64,000 nt of DNA from Oidiodendron maius Zn (GCA_000827325.1 KN832883.1:456867-520866), one strand, 5' to 3'. Shown: positions 1-11,906, counted from the first letter of the stretch. A program made the numbers and translations. The notes: generated by a model from the letters alone, not told the origin.

Positions 1-365
1 CTGAAGGATAGGCGCGTCTTATATTTCACTATTACTTGGTATTTTTATTCGTACTAATTTAGTTAAAAATTGCGCTGGTGGAAATGAGATCAAACAAGTA
101 CTACGTACAAAAGACGCCAAGAAGTAAATACCAAAGGCATAAGTGGCATCGGTGGAGCTCAGCCTCAGTCGTTTACGTGATGTTGTTATAACACCACTCT
201 GCAGCGTTAGTTCCCCGAGCTACAGCCGGATACGAGAGCGAGAACTCGTGTTACAAGTCACCAGCCGAATTCCCATGCGGGTTGCTCAGACCAAATATAA
301 TCACGATGTTTTATCTTCATCCGTCTAAAACTTTCATCATCCATTTCCCGAACAGCTGTGTTACC
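1..365. other. Left-edge non-coding stretch, upstream of GH76 gene
   Basis: I see no convincing gene here. The short open frames lack an ATG, or overlap without recognisable protein character. The stretch presumably holds the promoter and 5' UTR of the mannanase-like gene that starts at 366. Confidence 0.5.
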
Positions 366-2031
366 ATGGCGCGTTTCCATACCACTCTCTCGGCACTCTG
401 CCTGTTTCTCGTTCGTGCAACCATCTCTATTACAGTGAATCTCGATGATTTGGGTATACACCAGCTGTTTCATCTCGTATTGCTTACTAAATGCCACGCA
501 TATCGCTAACAACAGCCAGCTTCTGTCAAAAGCGCTGCCAGTACTATTACGCAGGACATGATGGCCTACATCACTACGCAGCCGCCATACCTCCTCCCTT
601 ATCCCCCATACTTCTGGTGGTCGTCAGGAGCTATGTTCGGGACCCTGATCGATTATTGGATGGCTACCGGTGACTCGACCTATAATAATGCCACAAGTGA
701 AAGCATCCTAGCACAAATCGGGTCCGACAGTGATTTCATGCCGCTTGACCAAAGCTTCGATATGGGCAACGATGACCAAGCCTTCTGGGCCCTAACGGCA
801 CTAACTGCCGCCGAGTCAAACTTTCAAACTCCGCCTAAAGGGTCTCCTTCTTGGCTTGCTCTGGCACAGGCCGTATTCAATGAGCAAATTAGCCGCTGGG
901 ATAACAGCACATGCGGTGGAGGTATACACTGGCAGGTTTATCTGTCTGGTGGCTACTCTTTAAAGAATTCAATCGCCAACGGAGCGCTCTTTCAGATTGC
1001 TACTCGTCTTGCTAGGTACACACAAGATGACTTGTACTCGAACTGGGCGATCAAACTGTGGGATTGGATGTGGGCTATCGGATTGATCGACAATGAAAAT
1101 TACACCGTATATGACAGTACTGATTCCAGCAATAACTGTACTACACTCGGCAAAGGTCTTTGGAGTTATAATGCTGGGACAATGCTTGTTGGAGCCGCAA
1201 TAATGTTTAATATTGTAACTATGCCCTTCGCAGGAGAGATATGAGGCTCACAAGCACTAGACCAGCGACGAGACTTGGAAGAACCGAACTACGCATATCC
1301 TCAACACCGCCATATTTGACTACATCCCCAACGGCATCATGACGGAGGGATGCGAAGTGTATGGGACAGGAGAACATCATTGCAACTACGACCAGGTGAA
1401 CTACAAAGGCTTCCTCTCTCGCTGGATGGCGATGACTGCCCAAATGGCGCCTTTCACCGAACCCACTATACTGCCCTTACTAAGGTCGTCTGCTACGGCA
1501 GCAATGGAGCAGTGCTGCGGCACTGACCCAAATTTCTCCGGGAACACGGCATGCGGACGGCGATGGACTATGAATTCCACCTGGGACGGAACTAGCGGGC
1601 CTGGCCAGCAGTTATCCGCGCTGGAAGTCCTGATTGGCACTATCATCAAGTCTCAGCCTGTCCCCCTGACCAACTCCACCGGGGGAACTAGTGTTTCTGA
1701 TCCTACGGCCGGTGTCAATACCTCCAATGACGTTCCAGGCTCTATCGTAATCCCCCCAACTAATAGCGACAGGGCAGGTGCTTGGTTCGTAACGGCTATC
1801 ATTTTAGCATCAAGCGCTGCAGCCTGTTATCTCATGTCGGCGGCAGTGTTCGAGACGGTCTCTGCCAAAAGCGATTCGAATGTGCCCGCGGTAGAGCCCA
1901 AGGAGCCTAGCCATCGTCTCTCTAAAGTTCCTGCAATTGACATTACTAACAAAACTGAATCAAGCTCAACTGAATTGGGCGTCAAGATGACCGACTTAAT
2001 TACATTTGACCGGATGCATGACAGCTCCTAA
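366..2031 (+). CDS. GH76 family endo-1,6-alpha-mannosidase (DCW1/DFG5-like), membrane/GPI anchored
   Basis: This is a glycoside hydrolase family 76 enzyme of the DCW1/DFG5 type, which acts on alpha-1,6-mannan and helps attach GPI proteins to the cell wall. I read three exons: 366-453, 520-1214 and 1261-2031 (517 aa). The intron at 454-519 has a GCTAAC branch site. Splicing restores the family N-terminus (LASVKSAASTI) and, at the second junction, the MFNIT/SDETWKNRT segment. Residues 1-22 look like a signal peptide. The family's catalytic Asp pair is visible in NDDQAFW (about residues 114-115). The GQQLSALEV C-terminal core motif is present. A Ser/Thr-rich tail and a hydrophobic segment (AWFVTAIILASSAAACYLM) follow, then about 60 polar residues, so this is more likely a single-pass anchor than a classical GPI signal. 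Family assignment is secure; substrate and anchoring mode are inferred. Confidence 0.9.
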
Positions 2032-2963
2032 AGTCCAATGTGCATGCTTTATCCTGCGATGCGGGAAACTTGGCATGATTCCGCACGAAAGAATTCCGTT
2101 CTCTCGCCATACGGCCTATCTTTGAAAAGCGTCTCAAACTTCAGAGTTTGATCTGACGAGCAGGGATCTTCAATCAATAGGGAGGGAATGGAAGTGAGAT
2201 TCTAAATATAGAGCTGAAAGACGGCCCATGGTAATGTACGAGCAGATCCCATTAGTACATTCGTAGAGTAGCGATAGGATTTGCCCTATATATACAGAGC
2301 AGCCCTTCAAAAATGATATATGCAGTGCCTAATTTCCAGGCCCATAGTCGTGCGAGTACAGAGCCAGCGCTTTAACACGAATCTTAGGCACATCAACAGG
2401 TGCCCTCAAATACAGTCTAAGACCAATCTCTACAGCCGAGCGAGGGAGCGGCGAAAGGACTATGGCTTGGGGGTGAGGCCACTTTGCGCACTCCCTTTGA
2501 CAACTGCCTTTGATTAAGAAACCTGCGACGTGTGATTACGCAAGATGTGGCCAAGGACGGATATAGTCTACTAACTTGCCTTGGCCGAAGTCTATGTTCA
2601 TTTTGATATGGCTGGGGTACATGTTTCCTCGGCCGTTCTAGCGTCGACCTGTTTTGCTGACAATTTGGAATTTTTGCATCATTTACGCGGCTCAGAGTAA
2701 CACGATCAGAAATCATTAAATCAACATTCAGCAAGCGATGTAGGCTGGACAAATCCAAATAGTTCATACCATACCTTCATTATAATTATTTATACCCCTC
2801 GATTTTCCTTCCTCATACTTTTTGAATAAAGATCTCCGACCGGCTCATTCTTTCAATGATATACTCCAAAACGGAACGAAAATAAAAATAAAGAAAAAAA
2901 TAATTGAGTAAAACTAGCCGCAGACAATCATATATTTCATTCTTTCAGATAGTGAGAGGATAA
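2032..2963. other. Intergenic, no gene seen
   Basis: About 930 bases lie between the mannanase gene and the PLP enzyme. The open frames on both strands have no recognisable content. The last 150 bases are A/T rich and probably form the promoter of the downstream gene. Nothing repeat-like was noticed. Confidence 0.5.
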
Positions 2964-3902
2964 ATGAAACCTCCTCCAAAAACGATTCTAGATACGATCG
3001 GTAATACCACTCTCTTGGAGCTGCGCAATGTTGTTCCTCTGAATGGTGCCCGCATCTTAATAAAGGTGGAAAGCACAAACCCGACTGGAAGCATGAAGGA
3101 CCGAATGGCCCTCGCAATGATCGAAGGCGCAGAAGCGGATGGGAGACTACAACCTGGCGGAGCAGTGGTTGAATACACTGGTGGCAGCACTGGCGTGTCA
3201 CTAGCACTTATCTGCGCAGTAAAGAAGCACCCTCTTCACCTTGTCTCATCAGACGCGTTTTCGAAAGAGAAACTAGACCACATGAGGCTTCTCGGAGCTA
3301 AAGTTACGATCGTGCCTAGCGACAACGGCAAACAGACCGAGAAATTGACGAAAGATATGATCCGCGAGGCACACGCCATTGCCGAGAAAACAGGCGCTTT
3401 CATCACAGCCCAGATGGAAAATAAGGATCAGCTTCATGCCTACGTGAAGCTCGCGGATGAGATCTGGGAGCAAACCGGTGGTCAAATCGATGCCTTCGTG
3501 CAGAGCTGTGGAACGTCTGCGTGTCTGCGTGGCACCTCAGAAAGCCTCCGCAGACGCAGCGACCGAATCCGCTTCGTGGCGGTCGAGCCGGCCGAATCTG
3601 CAGTTCTCTCTGGTGGGCCGTCTGGCTCGCACAAGATCGATGGTGTAGGAGCTGGCTACGTCGTACCATTGTGGTATGATGGCATCGCTGATGAGATCGA
3701 ATCTGTGTCTACTGATGACGCTAAGGCGATGGCATTCCGCCTGGCGAGGGAAGAAGGATTGTTCTGTGGTACATCAACGGGAGCGAATGTCACAGCGGCC
3801 CTGCGCCTGGCGGAACGCCTGGGACCGAATGCTACCATTGTCACAATGATGTGCGACACCGGTATGAAGTATCTGAAGACTTATGCCCAAGACCTGATGT
3901 AG
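2964..3902 (+). CDS. Cysteine synthase-like PLP-dependent enzyme (beta family)
   Basis: This intronless 312-aa protein belongs to the cysteine synthase / O-acetylserine sulfhydrylase fold-type II PLP family, and its length is usual for that family. It begins with ILDTIGNTTLLEL, the standard family start, which supports the ATG at 2964. The PLP Schiff-base lysine is K45 in NPTGSMKDRMA. The substrate loop is TGGSTG (residues 72-77). A C-terminal GTSTGANV motif lies near residue 268. The phosphate-binding loop, normally a Gly/Thr-rich GTGGT, reads GTSAC (residues 183-187), so cofactor phosphate binding or substrate choice may differ from housekeeping enzymes. It could be a side-pathway sulfhydrylase or a beta-substituted alanine synthase. 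Lack of introns may hint at a bacterial-type origin, but I cannot test that here. Confidence 0.85.
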   Translation: MKPPPKTILDTIGNTTLLELRNVVPLNGARILIKVESTNPTGSMKDRMALAMIEGAEADGRLQPGGAVVEYTGGSTGVSLALICAVKKHPLHLVSSDAFSKEKLDHMRLLGAKVTIVPSDNGKQTEKLTKDMIREAHAIAEKTGAFITAQMENKDQLHAYVKLADEIWEQTGGQIDAFVQSCGTSACLRGTSESLRRRSDRIRFVAVEPAESAVLSGGPSGSHKIDGVGAGYVVPLWYDGIADEIESVSTDDAKAMAFRLAREEGLFCGTSTGANVTAALRLAERLGPNATIVTMMCDTGMKYLKTYAQDLM

Positions 3903-4594
3903 TTAGTTAGCTTAAATGGACTGGAATGTAATTATCAGCCCACTAGTCAAACACAGTGAGAGTTATACTCATCAAGAGGTGAACTATCTCTAGCCCCTTC
4001 TAAGAGGGAGACTTGTCTATATATATATATAGTCTCCTTAGTCCTCCTTGACCTTGGTTAGTTACAGGTAACTAGGGTGGGCTCCTAGTGGTGCCCCAGA
4101 TACGCGCTTCCTATGTATGTGCTCAAGGGGGATAACTGGGGCGTAAGTAACGTGAGTAAGGGCGCAAGCCTTTGTCGAATATCGGGGCACACTTCAATTG
4201 GTTAGAGTACTTATAACAGCCCAATTCCACTACAAATCTGGCGAAAGCTGATTCTATAGCCACTTCCATGTCTAATAAAGTCGAATGTGTGATTTAACAT
4301 GCAATGACTAGTATACTAGCCACGACAATATCTGCCTTAAGGAATAAGGTCAGCTTGAGAGCCAACACCGCAGATGCAGCAACACCTGCGATTCTGAGAA
4401 GCGCTGCTACAATTTCATAGATCGCAATTCTTAGTCGTAAGTATCTAAAAATTGCGCTCTGCTTTAGTTAAATTATAACTGTCCCATATACAACAGTACT
4501 AGACCTGACAAAACTTGTTTATGCCTTAGGCACGCATTCCTCTTCGTGCTCCACCCTCGCCTTTTCACGACGACCGCCACCTTTGTCGGAAACA
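3903..4594. other. Intergenic with TA microsatellite
   Basis: No gene is seen. A (TA)n tract lies at about 4018-4031. A segment near 4249-4320 (TTCTATAGCCA followed by AATAAAGT) loosely resembles 7509-7580, which suggests a worn dispersed repeat. The remainder is probably 3' and 5' flanking sequence of the two neighbouring genes. Confidence 0.4.
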
Positions 4595-6752
4595 ATGCCC
4601 AGTCCAATAAACTATCATGAAGGAAGATGGCGGCGTCATCCCGAGAATCCCCAATCACACATTAATATGTCCTTGTTATCGTGCAAGGCTTTCCGCCAAC
4701 TTCCGGCAGACTTCTTCTCGCCGAAATACGATAAACTTCATTCGGAATCTAGCTCCCAGACACTTCCAATAACAATAGCTTATGCGAGAAATTGCGCATC
4801 GTCTGGCTGTCCTTTCTGCACCATTCTTTTGGCCAGTGCCAGTCCACAATTCTTGCCAGATGAGGCGTTGTACAACCATGCAGTCACCATGAAAAGGGCA
4901 ATGATCGATTCCGAGCAGTCTTTTCAGCTTTGTATTGGATTGGATGACTTTTCGCGTTCTTTCTTCTATCGCGTGCCGCCCTCGTGGAGTATGTTTCATT
5001 TTGCAGATGTACAACTGATTTATGTTGCTAAGGGAGATAGGACTTCCTTCGATTGCTAAGCTAGACCAGCCTTGGGATCAGTTGACGCTCATGCGAACTT
5101 GGATGTCGAACTGTGTGTCAAAACATTCCAAGTGTCGGCAAGCGGTTGGCCAAGGACTTCCAAAACGTCTTCTTGATGTTAGAGCATTTGCAGGTTCGGA
5201 CGACATCAGGTTAGTGGAATCACAGAGCGTTTCGGCCGCTGCAGAATATGTAACTCTGAGCCATTGCTGGGGCCCACACGCAAAGCACCCACTCTGTACA
5301 AAAAAAGCTACACTGCTCGACAGAATGCAACGGATCCGATTCGAAGATCTCTCGCTAACATTCAAAGATGCCGTGAAAGTATGCCGAGACCTGGATCGGC
5401 AGTATCTTTGGATAGATTCGCTGTGCATCATCCAAGACGACAACAATGATTGGCTAGAACAAGCAGCCGCTATGGCCTCTATCTATGGTGGTTCGTACGT
5501 TACTCTCGCCGCACTCAGCTCCGCAGACAGTCATCAAGGTTGCCGCATACGGCCAAGGGATCCCAACAAGCCGAAGTCCTCGCGATACCAGGATTTTAAT
5601 TTCGGCTCTCGACGCGTTCGAATCTTTGAACGCTCTCCGGCTTACTGGCACTTGGAGTACGGAGACAATCCATACAAGCATGATGGTTATGGAGAGAATC
5701 CGTTGCGTACGAGAGCCTGGACACTACAAGAGAGGGAGCTTTCTTTGAGGACTATTAACTTTTCTCAAGGACAACTGCTTTGGCAATGTCGGACTATGAA
5801 GGGCTCGTCGGAGCTTCCATGGCACGAAATGAAACCAAAGCATGATGACTCCCAACCCTTACCGCTCAAACTCAACCAGGAAGAAGATTTTCGCCCCAGC
5901 AGTCCAGCCCTTCAACGTGATCACTGGTATGGACTAGTCGAAGACTACTCTTCTAGATACTTGACTGAAGAAACCGACAAGCTACCCGCTCTAGCTGGTT
6001 TGGCCTCGAGTTTCCACAAGGAACACAGCCCCGGGAAATACTTCGCCGGCCTCTGGTCAAAACATCTACCATCAGCACTCCTTTGGAGAACGCTACCACC
6101 TTATAGCGGTAGTCAGAATCAGGCCATTAACCCGCTTGCTGCATTTCTGCCTCGTCGCCCGCAGGTATACAGAGCACCAAGTTGGTCATGGGCATCCATC
6201 GACGGCGAGATCAGCTACGAGAGCCAAAGGACTGTGAGAGGTGGCAGCGGTATCAACCATACCTTCGACTCTGGATACGGAAACTTCGAGATTACAGGGT
6301 CCTACTATCAATTGGCGGCGGCTTTTGACCCTCTAGGAGTACCCGCGAATGCCGCATTACGAATACGAGGCCATATCGCCGAAGTTGAAATTAGCATTCA
6401 GCGAATCAAAGATGATTGGACAAATAGTCTTCTGCGTCTTATTGGGGCAGATGGTGCAACAGTTGGGGCATTCTATCCGGATATTGTTGATGACTTTCGG
6501 TTTGTGCGGTCCGTATTCGTCTTAAGTATTCGATCTGAGCCATATTATTCTTCTGTTCAAATGTCCTCTGATCTCTATGGAGCAAGAGTTTTAAATTCTG
6601 AACCGGCAGATTGGAGGAACCTCGATTTAAGAATGGGACTCGCCTTGCTTCCAGCGAGGTCAGGTGGGGTATACCGACGTGTTGGATTGGCGCGCTGGTT
6701 GTTAAAAGATGCTTTCAGCGACACACAACCCGCTGAACTAGGAATAGTCTGA
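4595..6752 (+). CDS. HET domain protein (heterokaryon incompatibility type)
   Basis: I read two exons, 4595-5008 and 5061-6752, joined by a 52-nt intron (donor GTACAA, acceptor GCTAAG), giving 701 aa. The splice keeps the frame and links an N-terminal Cys-rich lead (SGCPFC) to the HET domain. That domain, near residues 200-330, shows the usual blocks: YVTLSHCWG, LTFKDAV, YLWIDSLCIIQDD, and DWLEQAAAMASIYGGSYVT. A later block, RAWTLQERELSLRTI, is also typical, as is APSWSWASIDGEI. HET domains are related to TIR domains and trigger programmed cell death on encounter with non-self. The first in-frame ATG is at 4595; an alternative is at 4667. The specific partner or trigger is unknown. Confidence 0.9.
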
Positions 6753-6866
6753 AGATACGAGCGGGAAAAGGCCAATTCAGATATGACATAGCCAACCAAC
6801 AGGTATCAGAAATTAGAATATTATTTACAGATATGAATCTTGCTATGTAGTTAAGATCGTCAGTTT

Positions 6867-7042
6867 ACTACGGGATTTTCGCTTCGCAGGCATGTCAGTT
6901 AAGCAAGAGAGAATGAATATCTAAGAAGAATGACTGTGTGGGCCTGAATAGCGTGTGAGTGTTATAGGACATCCATAATCTGCTCGTAAGCATAGAACGG
7001 GAGCGCTACCCGACCTCCCCGCGAAGCGAAAATCCTGTACTA
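6867..7042. mobile_element. Small inverted-repeat element (MITE-like), about 176 bp
   Basis: The left end (6867-6887) reads TACTACGGGATTTTCGCTTC. The right end (7021-7042) is its near-perfect reverse complement, sharing GGATTTTCGCTTCGC exactly. TA dinucleotides lie at both outer edges, as expected for Tc1/mariner-type target sites. There is no coding capacity inside. The nearby Tc1 relic may be the related autonomous family, but that link is inferred. Confidence 0.55.
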
Positions 7043-7109
7043 TCCCCCCCCCCCACTTTTTACGGCGTAGTTATCCAGGATCCTTTAAGCTCTTTTCAGC
7101 AATATTTCC

Positions 7110-7430
7110 TAATGTAGTAATTGAGTGCATTCAGCACTCTAATACTTAGTTGGGCACCTTGTATATCAATTACAGCCTGGCAGCTCCTGCACTAGCTATT
7201 ATATAGGTCCTCTATATAGCTATCTGGTACAGCGTCCTATACAGCCTCGATTATCCTCCTTAATTTATCCCTCAAGATAGTCTGAAGGTCATATCGAGTC
7301 CTCCAGTAGTGTTCTGCAATCTAGTTCCCCATCCAATTCCAGACATGCTCAATTATATTTAGGTCTAGAGAGTATGGAGGCCATTTGACTACCCGAATAC
7401 CCCTCTCCCATAAATAGTCTTATATAATTC
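7110..7430 (-). mobile_element. Decayed Tc1/mariner transposase 3' fragment
   Basis: On the minus strand one frame reads DYLWERGIRVVK followed by WPPYSLDLNIIEHVWNWM. This is the hallmark DDE transposase block around the third catalytic acid (WPPYSPDLNPIEH in intact Tc1 relatives). It continues with a recognisable C-terminal region (YDLQTILRDKLRRIIEAV). Several TAG stop codons interrupt the frame at positions where CAG would be expected, which fits C-to-T damage. The N-terminal two thirds are not recognisable. It is a dead DNA-transposon fragment. Confidence 0.75.
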
Positions 7431-10400
7431 AAGCCTGGTGGCTTGTCAAATCTCGTGGTTATAATATTTCGGCCAAAAGTATACTCGGCTTTAATAACCG
7501 CCTAGTGAAAGAGGATTCTATAGCCAAAACAACTTCTGATAAAGTTGTCGGCAGATTGAATATGCGATGGCTAATAGATTAGTAACAACGCTAGACGCAC
7601 TCATTTCTCAATCTGTTAAGGTATTGTTTACTGACTTCTCTGGACTATATGCTTGTATACATATATACTACATACTCCACGATGGCTCCATTATATGAAA
7701 CTGTGAGAGGTTACAATATCAAAGGGTTCATCAGGATGAGTGTGGAATAAGTAATATTAAATTTTATGAGGTTCCATGTTGCATATAACCAAACTACTTA
7801 TATTGTGCGTCGCGCGCACTCGCTCCACAACGGAACGTTCGGATATTCTCACTACCCGCGCGGGACCCGAATATCCGAGTATCCTTCACAGAAACTATGC
7901 CTACATTTAAGGATATTTAAATCAAGTGCCTTGGATATCTTGGATGATTTAGAATCGCGACCGAGGACGATGATATTAGAGACCGCGACATTTGGATAGG
8001 AGTTGTTAGTATAGGTGCTTTTAAGGCCTCTAATAACGCCCTTAGCACTACCCGCCTCTACCACCACCTTGCCACCTTGGCTAGTGTACTGATTATAAAT
8101 CTGACCGCCCCCCACCATATGTCTATTATATCTAAGGCTCCCTTACGCCCTAACCCTTACCACCCGTCTACTTTTGGTAGAACCGCGCCAAGGAACTCCG
8201 TCACGGACTCGATATGTATGTTCATGTCGAAGGAGTAATCCGTTTTCAAGCACGCGGGGTTGTTCACTAGCTGTCATAAAAGCTACCTGTAAGAGACAGA
8301 AAAAGCGGGTTGGTAGGGGGGTATATACTACTGTCTACTCTTATTGCACGGAGGGTAAAATACGCAACAAGCGCACTAAAGATGCCGGTAATAGAGCTAA
8401 GGAGGCCAAAAACGAGAGCCATTATCGTATCCAAGGAAGCTAAGAGAACTGGTCAGTTTATTATAGGAGTCTATTTAGAGATAACATATATTTGTACCCA
8501 TCTTCATAAAACGCCTCTAGGGTAAAGGTACTTCTGTCACTGTTTAGGGGCCGCTATTCCAAGGTATAAGCCGAACTTAAAAGATCTAAAGAGTACTTTG
8601 TAAGATATTTCTAATTTGCTTTCATGTTAAGGGAAAATTATAAAGTTTTGTGTTAGACGTGGAGTCGAGAGGTCTGGTGGTGGAGGGGCAGCGATTAAAT
8701 ATATCATTCTCGAGCATGTTGTGACGCTGTCTGGGTGGTGTCGGAGGGAACGGGGCACGAAACGGGAAGGAGAAGACAGGGAGCCTGAGGGGCGCAGTGG
8801 GGATATGAGCTGCCAGCTGAGGAAAAGGACCACGCAAGACCATCGGCAGTGGTAGGGATGACGACCAATGAAAGGCCTACGGGATGGAAACTGGAATCGC
8901 TTGGATGACCTAGGAATCCCATGGCCAACGTGCCAGCATGGGTTTTGTGGGCGCGCTACGATCCAGTGGAACACGATGCAGAGCCGTCACCCAGCCCTGT
9001 TGCAAAAGCGTCCAGGCTCAATACTTACCTCGAGGTATGCACGCTGGCTGCTCCATCGCGCGCGATCGCGCGCGATCGTGAGAAATGGAGACCCAGACGT
9101 GGGCACTTTTTTCAGCTGCCGACAATGCGGAAGAGAGGAGTACAGGCGCCACGAACAATCCAACTAATTTGCCAGATAAAGTCCATTCTTCTAGATCAGG
9201 CGTGACGAGGAATTTGCGCCATAGGGCTTGTTTCTATCAGGCTTGGTATGCGATCGTCCAATCATCGGCCTCTTCCCATTCTACATGTGTCGGGGCCTTA
9301 CCTTTGAGCCGACTTCAGCTCAAGGGCATTATGTTTACGCAGCACTGACCGAGATTGACTAGGCAAATGCAAACAGCAAATTTAACAAAAGAATGGCAAT
9401 GTTTGAGAATCGCGTTAAACTTGTAGTACCTAAGCTTGACGACAAGATTTCTGGGAAAGACCGCTCCTTCTGGAGCATCGCACATACGTGCCTCAGTGCC
9501 GTAAACGCCAGCGAGAATTCAAGGCGATTTAGAGTGCCTAGATGAGCGGCAATCGCGCACTCCATTGAGCCAAACATAATTATTACCATGCATGGACTTG
9601 ACACTATAGGTTCCGCATTCATGGGATGCGATGGTGCCGCATGGCTGGATGACGGCTTCGGTTCTCTCGTGGGTTCTGCCCTGCCCAACGACATTATGGA
9701 CCTCCATACAGATATCAAAACCGGAGAGACTAGGAATTACTGCGTCTACTGTATCACGCTAGTCTCGGAATTGAGCAAGCAAGGAGAATTGTTTCGACAG
9801 CGTTGTCCGGTTTATTGGTGAGTTGTAGCGAGGTCACTACATGGCACACTTTATAAATAGAGAAGATGGCCGCATTGTAGGTTCTTCCGTTTCCCTACAT
9901 CTCTAGCAGGGCCCAGTACCGCAGGATACTCGAGACTCTGGAGCTGTATATCAACTAACATGAGAAGTTTTGGGACTGGGCATAGGAGATATATCGGCTA
10001 GCGAAGCTCCAAGTTACGCAGGCCGTCTCGAAACACCTCTTGTCTGTGCTCTAAAGCGTGCTTGGAGTTCTGATTTAGAGCTGCCCAGTCCCCTAGCCAC
10101 TTCTTTTTATGACAGTTATTATGAGCTGATTGAAATGAGCCGCTAACAATCAAGAGGCCGGCATATTGTCTCGTATAATTTGCGACCTATATCATCCATG
10201 ACGTATTGAGCTGTGAGCGCCCAATAAGGAGCCACGATGGGGCCACGGCTTTAATATCCAGTCAGACAAGATGTTCCGGGACGCGGGAAGGGCGGCCCTC
10301 TTGGAAAGCACCTAGATAGACTATCAGTATATATTTGCCAATTGCCTAGGGCAGATTGTGTTCCGCCCTGCCATATATTGCCTATCATACCACCGACGCG

Positions 10401-11100
10401 ATCATCATGGCATATGGTATTACTGAATGACGTGGTCGGGAGTGGTAAATAGCTCTGTGGGTGTTTCTATCTAGGGATATGTACGAACATTGCGAAGCCG
10501 CAGGATTTGGACATATTCAATTCACCGGCGACTGCAAAATTCATTTGGTTATTCCAGTCACAGTAGGGTTTGCGCTGTTTTAGTACTGTGAGAAGTGAGG
10601 AAGGGAAAGGGGAGGAAGAGCGAAGAAGATGGGGACCAATATATGGGATATCTGGTAACGGCTTGGTGGATCTCAAACTGTAGTATTAATTGCCATTAGT
10701 TTAAGGAATTACTAAGCTTACTTCCGAAGTTAATCCATGACGTCTTCATAACATAAAGGTGGGATTGTAATGTTATTTTATTTATTTCTACCAGATTCAA
10801 CAATATGAATAAGGCCGATGAGCCAGTGGTAATTGGAGCGGACTTTGCCGCTTTAGGCTACATATTACAGTACATATTATATTACTAATGCTAATAGAAT
10901 TCAAACTTCATTGTTTAATAGAAATAGAAATCGTTTTAATGTAAGATCCTTGGTTGACAATAGCTAAAATGGCCCATTTAAACAATGGAGTAAGCGTGTT
11001 CTTCGTTGAAATTATTATGTAACACACATAGATTAAGCATAAGCATAAGAATTAGAATTTGAGTCGCAAAATATACATTGGAATAGTATCTTGTAAACAA
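7431..11100. other. Long gene-poor AT-rich spacer
   Basis: I could not support any gene in this 3.7-kb stretch. Open frames at 7852-8118 and 9359-9718 (both minus strand) encode no family I recognise. An alternating CGCG palindrome lies at about 9055-9078. An imperfect inverted repeat has arms GGGACTGGGCA (about 9971) and TGCCCAGTCCC (about 10083), and could be another worn small element. The part after 10,680 is very AT rich and without structure that I can see. Confidence 0.4.
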
Positions 11101-11906
11101 TTATGATACAGCCTCTCCCTCTTTTATATTTCTCCTCTTGTTTATAGTCCATGTATACCACGTCCAACCCTCCTTTATACTCAGTATCATGAGTACGGAT
11201 ATTGCGCCAGCAAGAGCGGAAAGCATGATGAACTCATTTCTTCGGTTGCTGTCCTGTTTGCCAAAATAAGTCACTATTCAAACAAATCTCCTATGTAATT
11301 ATAACTCGTATTCACCTTTGATAACCTAATTGCCTCCATGATACATAGTCCAACAGCAACGACTGACATTGGGACAACTATTATCGCAAAAAACCCAAAG
11401 CAGGATGTGAAAAGTATTGTTGAGGTCACAATACAGTATACTTCGATATCTTGCGCTCGGTCAATGTAACCTAATTTGCGGGAACTAGGGTCTCCGGGTG
11501 CTGCTAATACGCGTACAGTGGCTGCGTAACCTATCAGTGCAAACCAGTAGAACATCTTTGGAGGTCAGTTGTTAAATCTATCAACTAGCATGGAGTCATT
11601 GTGTGAAAGGACTGTGATAGAGGGAAACCGTACGTAGAGAGCTAACAGCAGATGTTTCTTTTGCGCCTTCATAATAAAAGAATTTGGAGGATAACTGTCT
11701 TCGGCTTGGTCTCTGTTGTGCTTGCGCGATTCGGAGAAATGAAACGCGATGATGCGGAAGCTTCCCGGCTGCTCTCCTTTCTCGCCATGTCGTTCATCAA
11801 GCGAGATGGTTGTTGAGTCGTTACTAGCGAGAGCATCTTCCTTCCCTGTTGACTGCGACTGTGACATTAACGACGCTCTTTCCGTGTATCGTGAAGCGCT
11901 TAACAT
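11101..11906 (-). CDS. Uncharacterised multi-pass membrane protein
   Basis: Three exons on the minus strand fit together in phase: 11634-11906, 11316-11555 and 11101-11253, with introns of 78 and 62 nt (donors GTACGG and GTGAAT). The product is 221 aa. Residues 1-80 are hydrophilic and Ser/Thr rich. After that I see hydrophobic stretches LLLALYMFYWFALIGYAA, a long one around ILFTSCFGFFAIIVV / SVVAVGLCIMEAI, and IMLSALAGAISVLMILSI, suggesting three or four membrane helices. A short basic tail (INKRRNIKEGEAVS) follows. The frame is open upstream of the first ATG to 11933, so an additional 5' exon is possible. I do not recognise a family; function unknown. Confidence is for the gene being real. 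Confidence 0.6.

Noticed and set aside
4240-7590. Possible dispersed repeat pair (4249-4320 and 7509-7580)
   Set aside because: Similarity is only loose (shared TTCTATAGCCA and AATAAAGT-like blocks), too weak to define an element by eye.
7852-8118. 88-codon minus-strand frame starting MVGGGQIYNQ
   Set aside because: Isolated, no family match and no continuation; could be a transposon scrap, but this cannot be supported.
9359-9718. 119-codon minus-strand frame
   Set aside because: No recognisable domain, no splice partners or promoter signals; left as intergenic.
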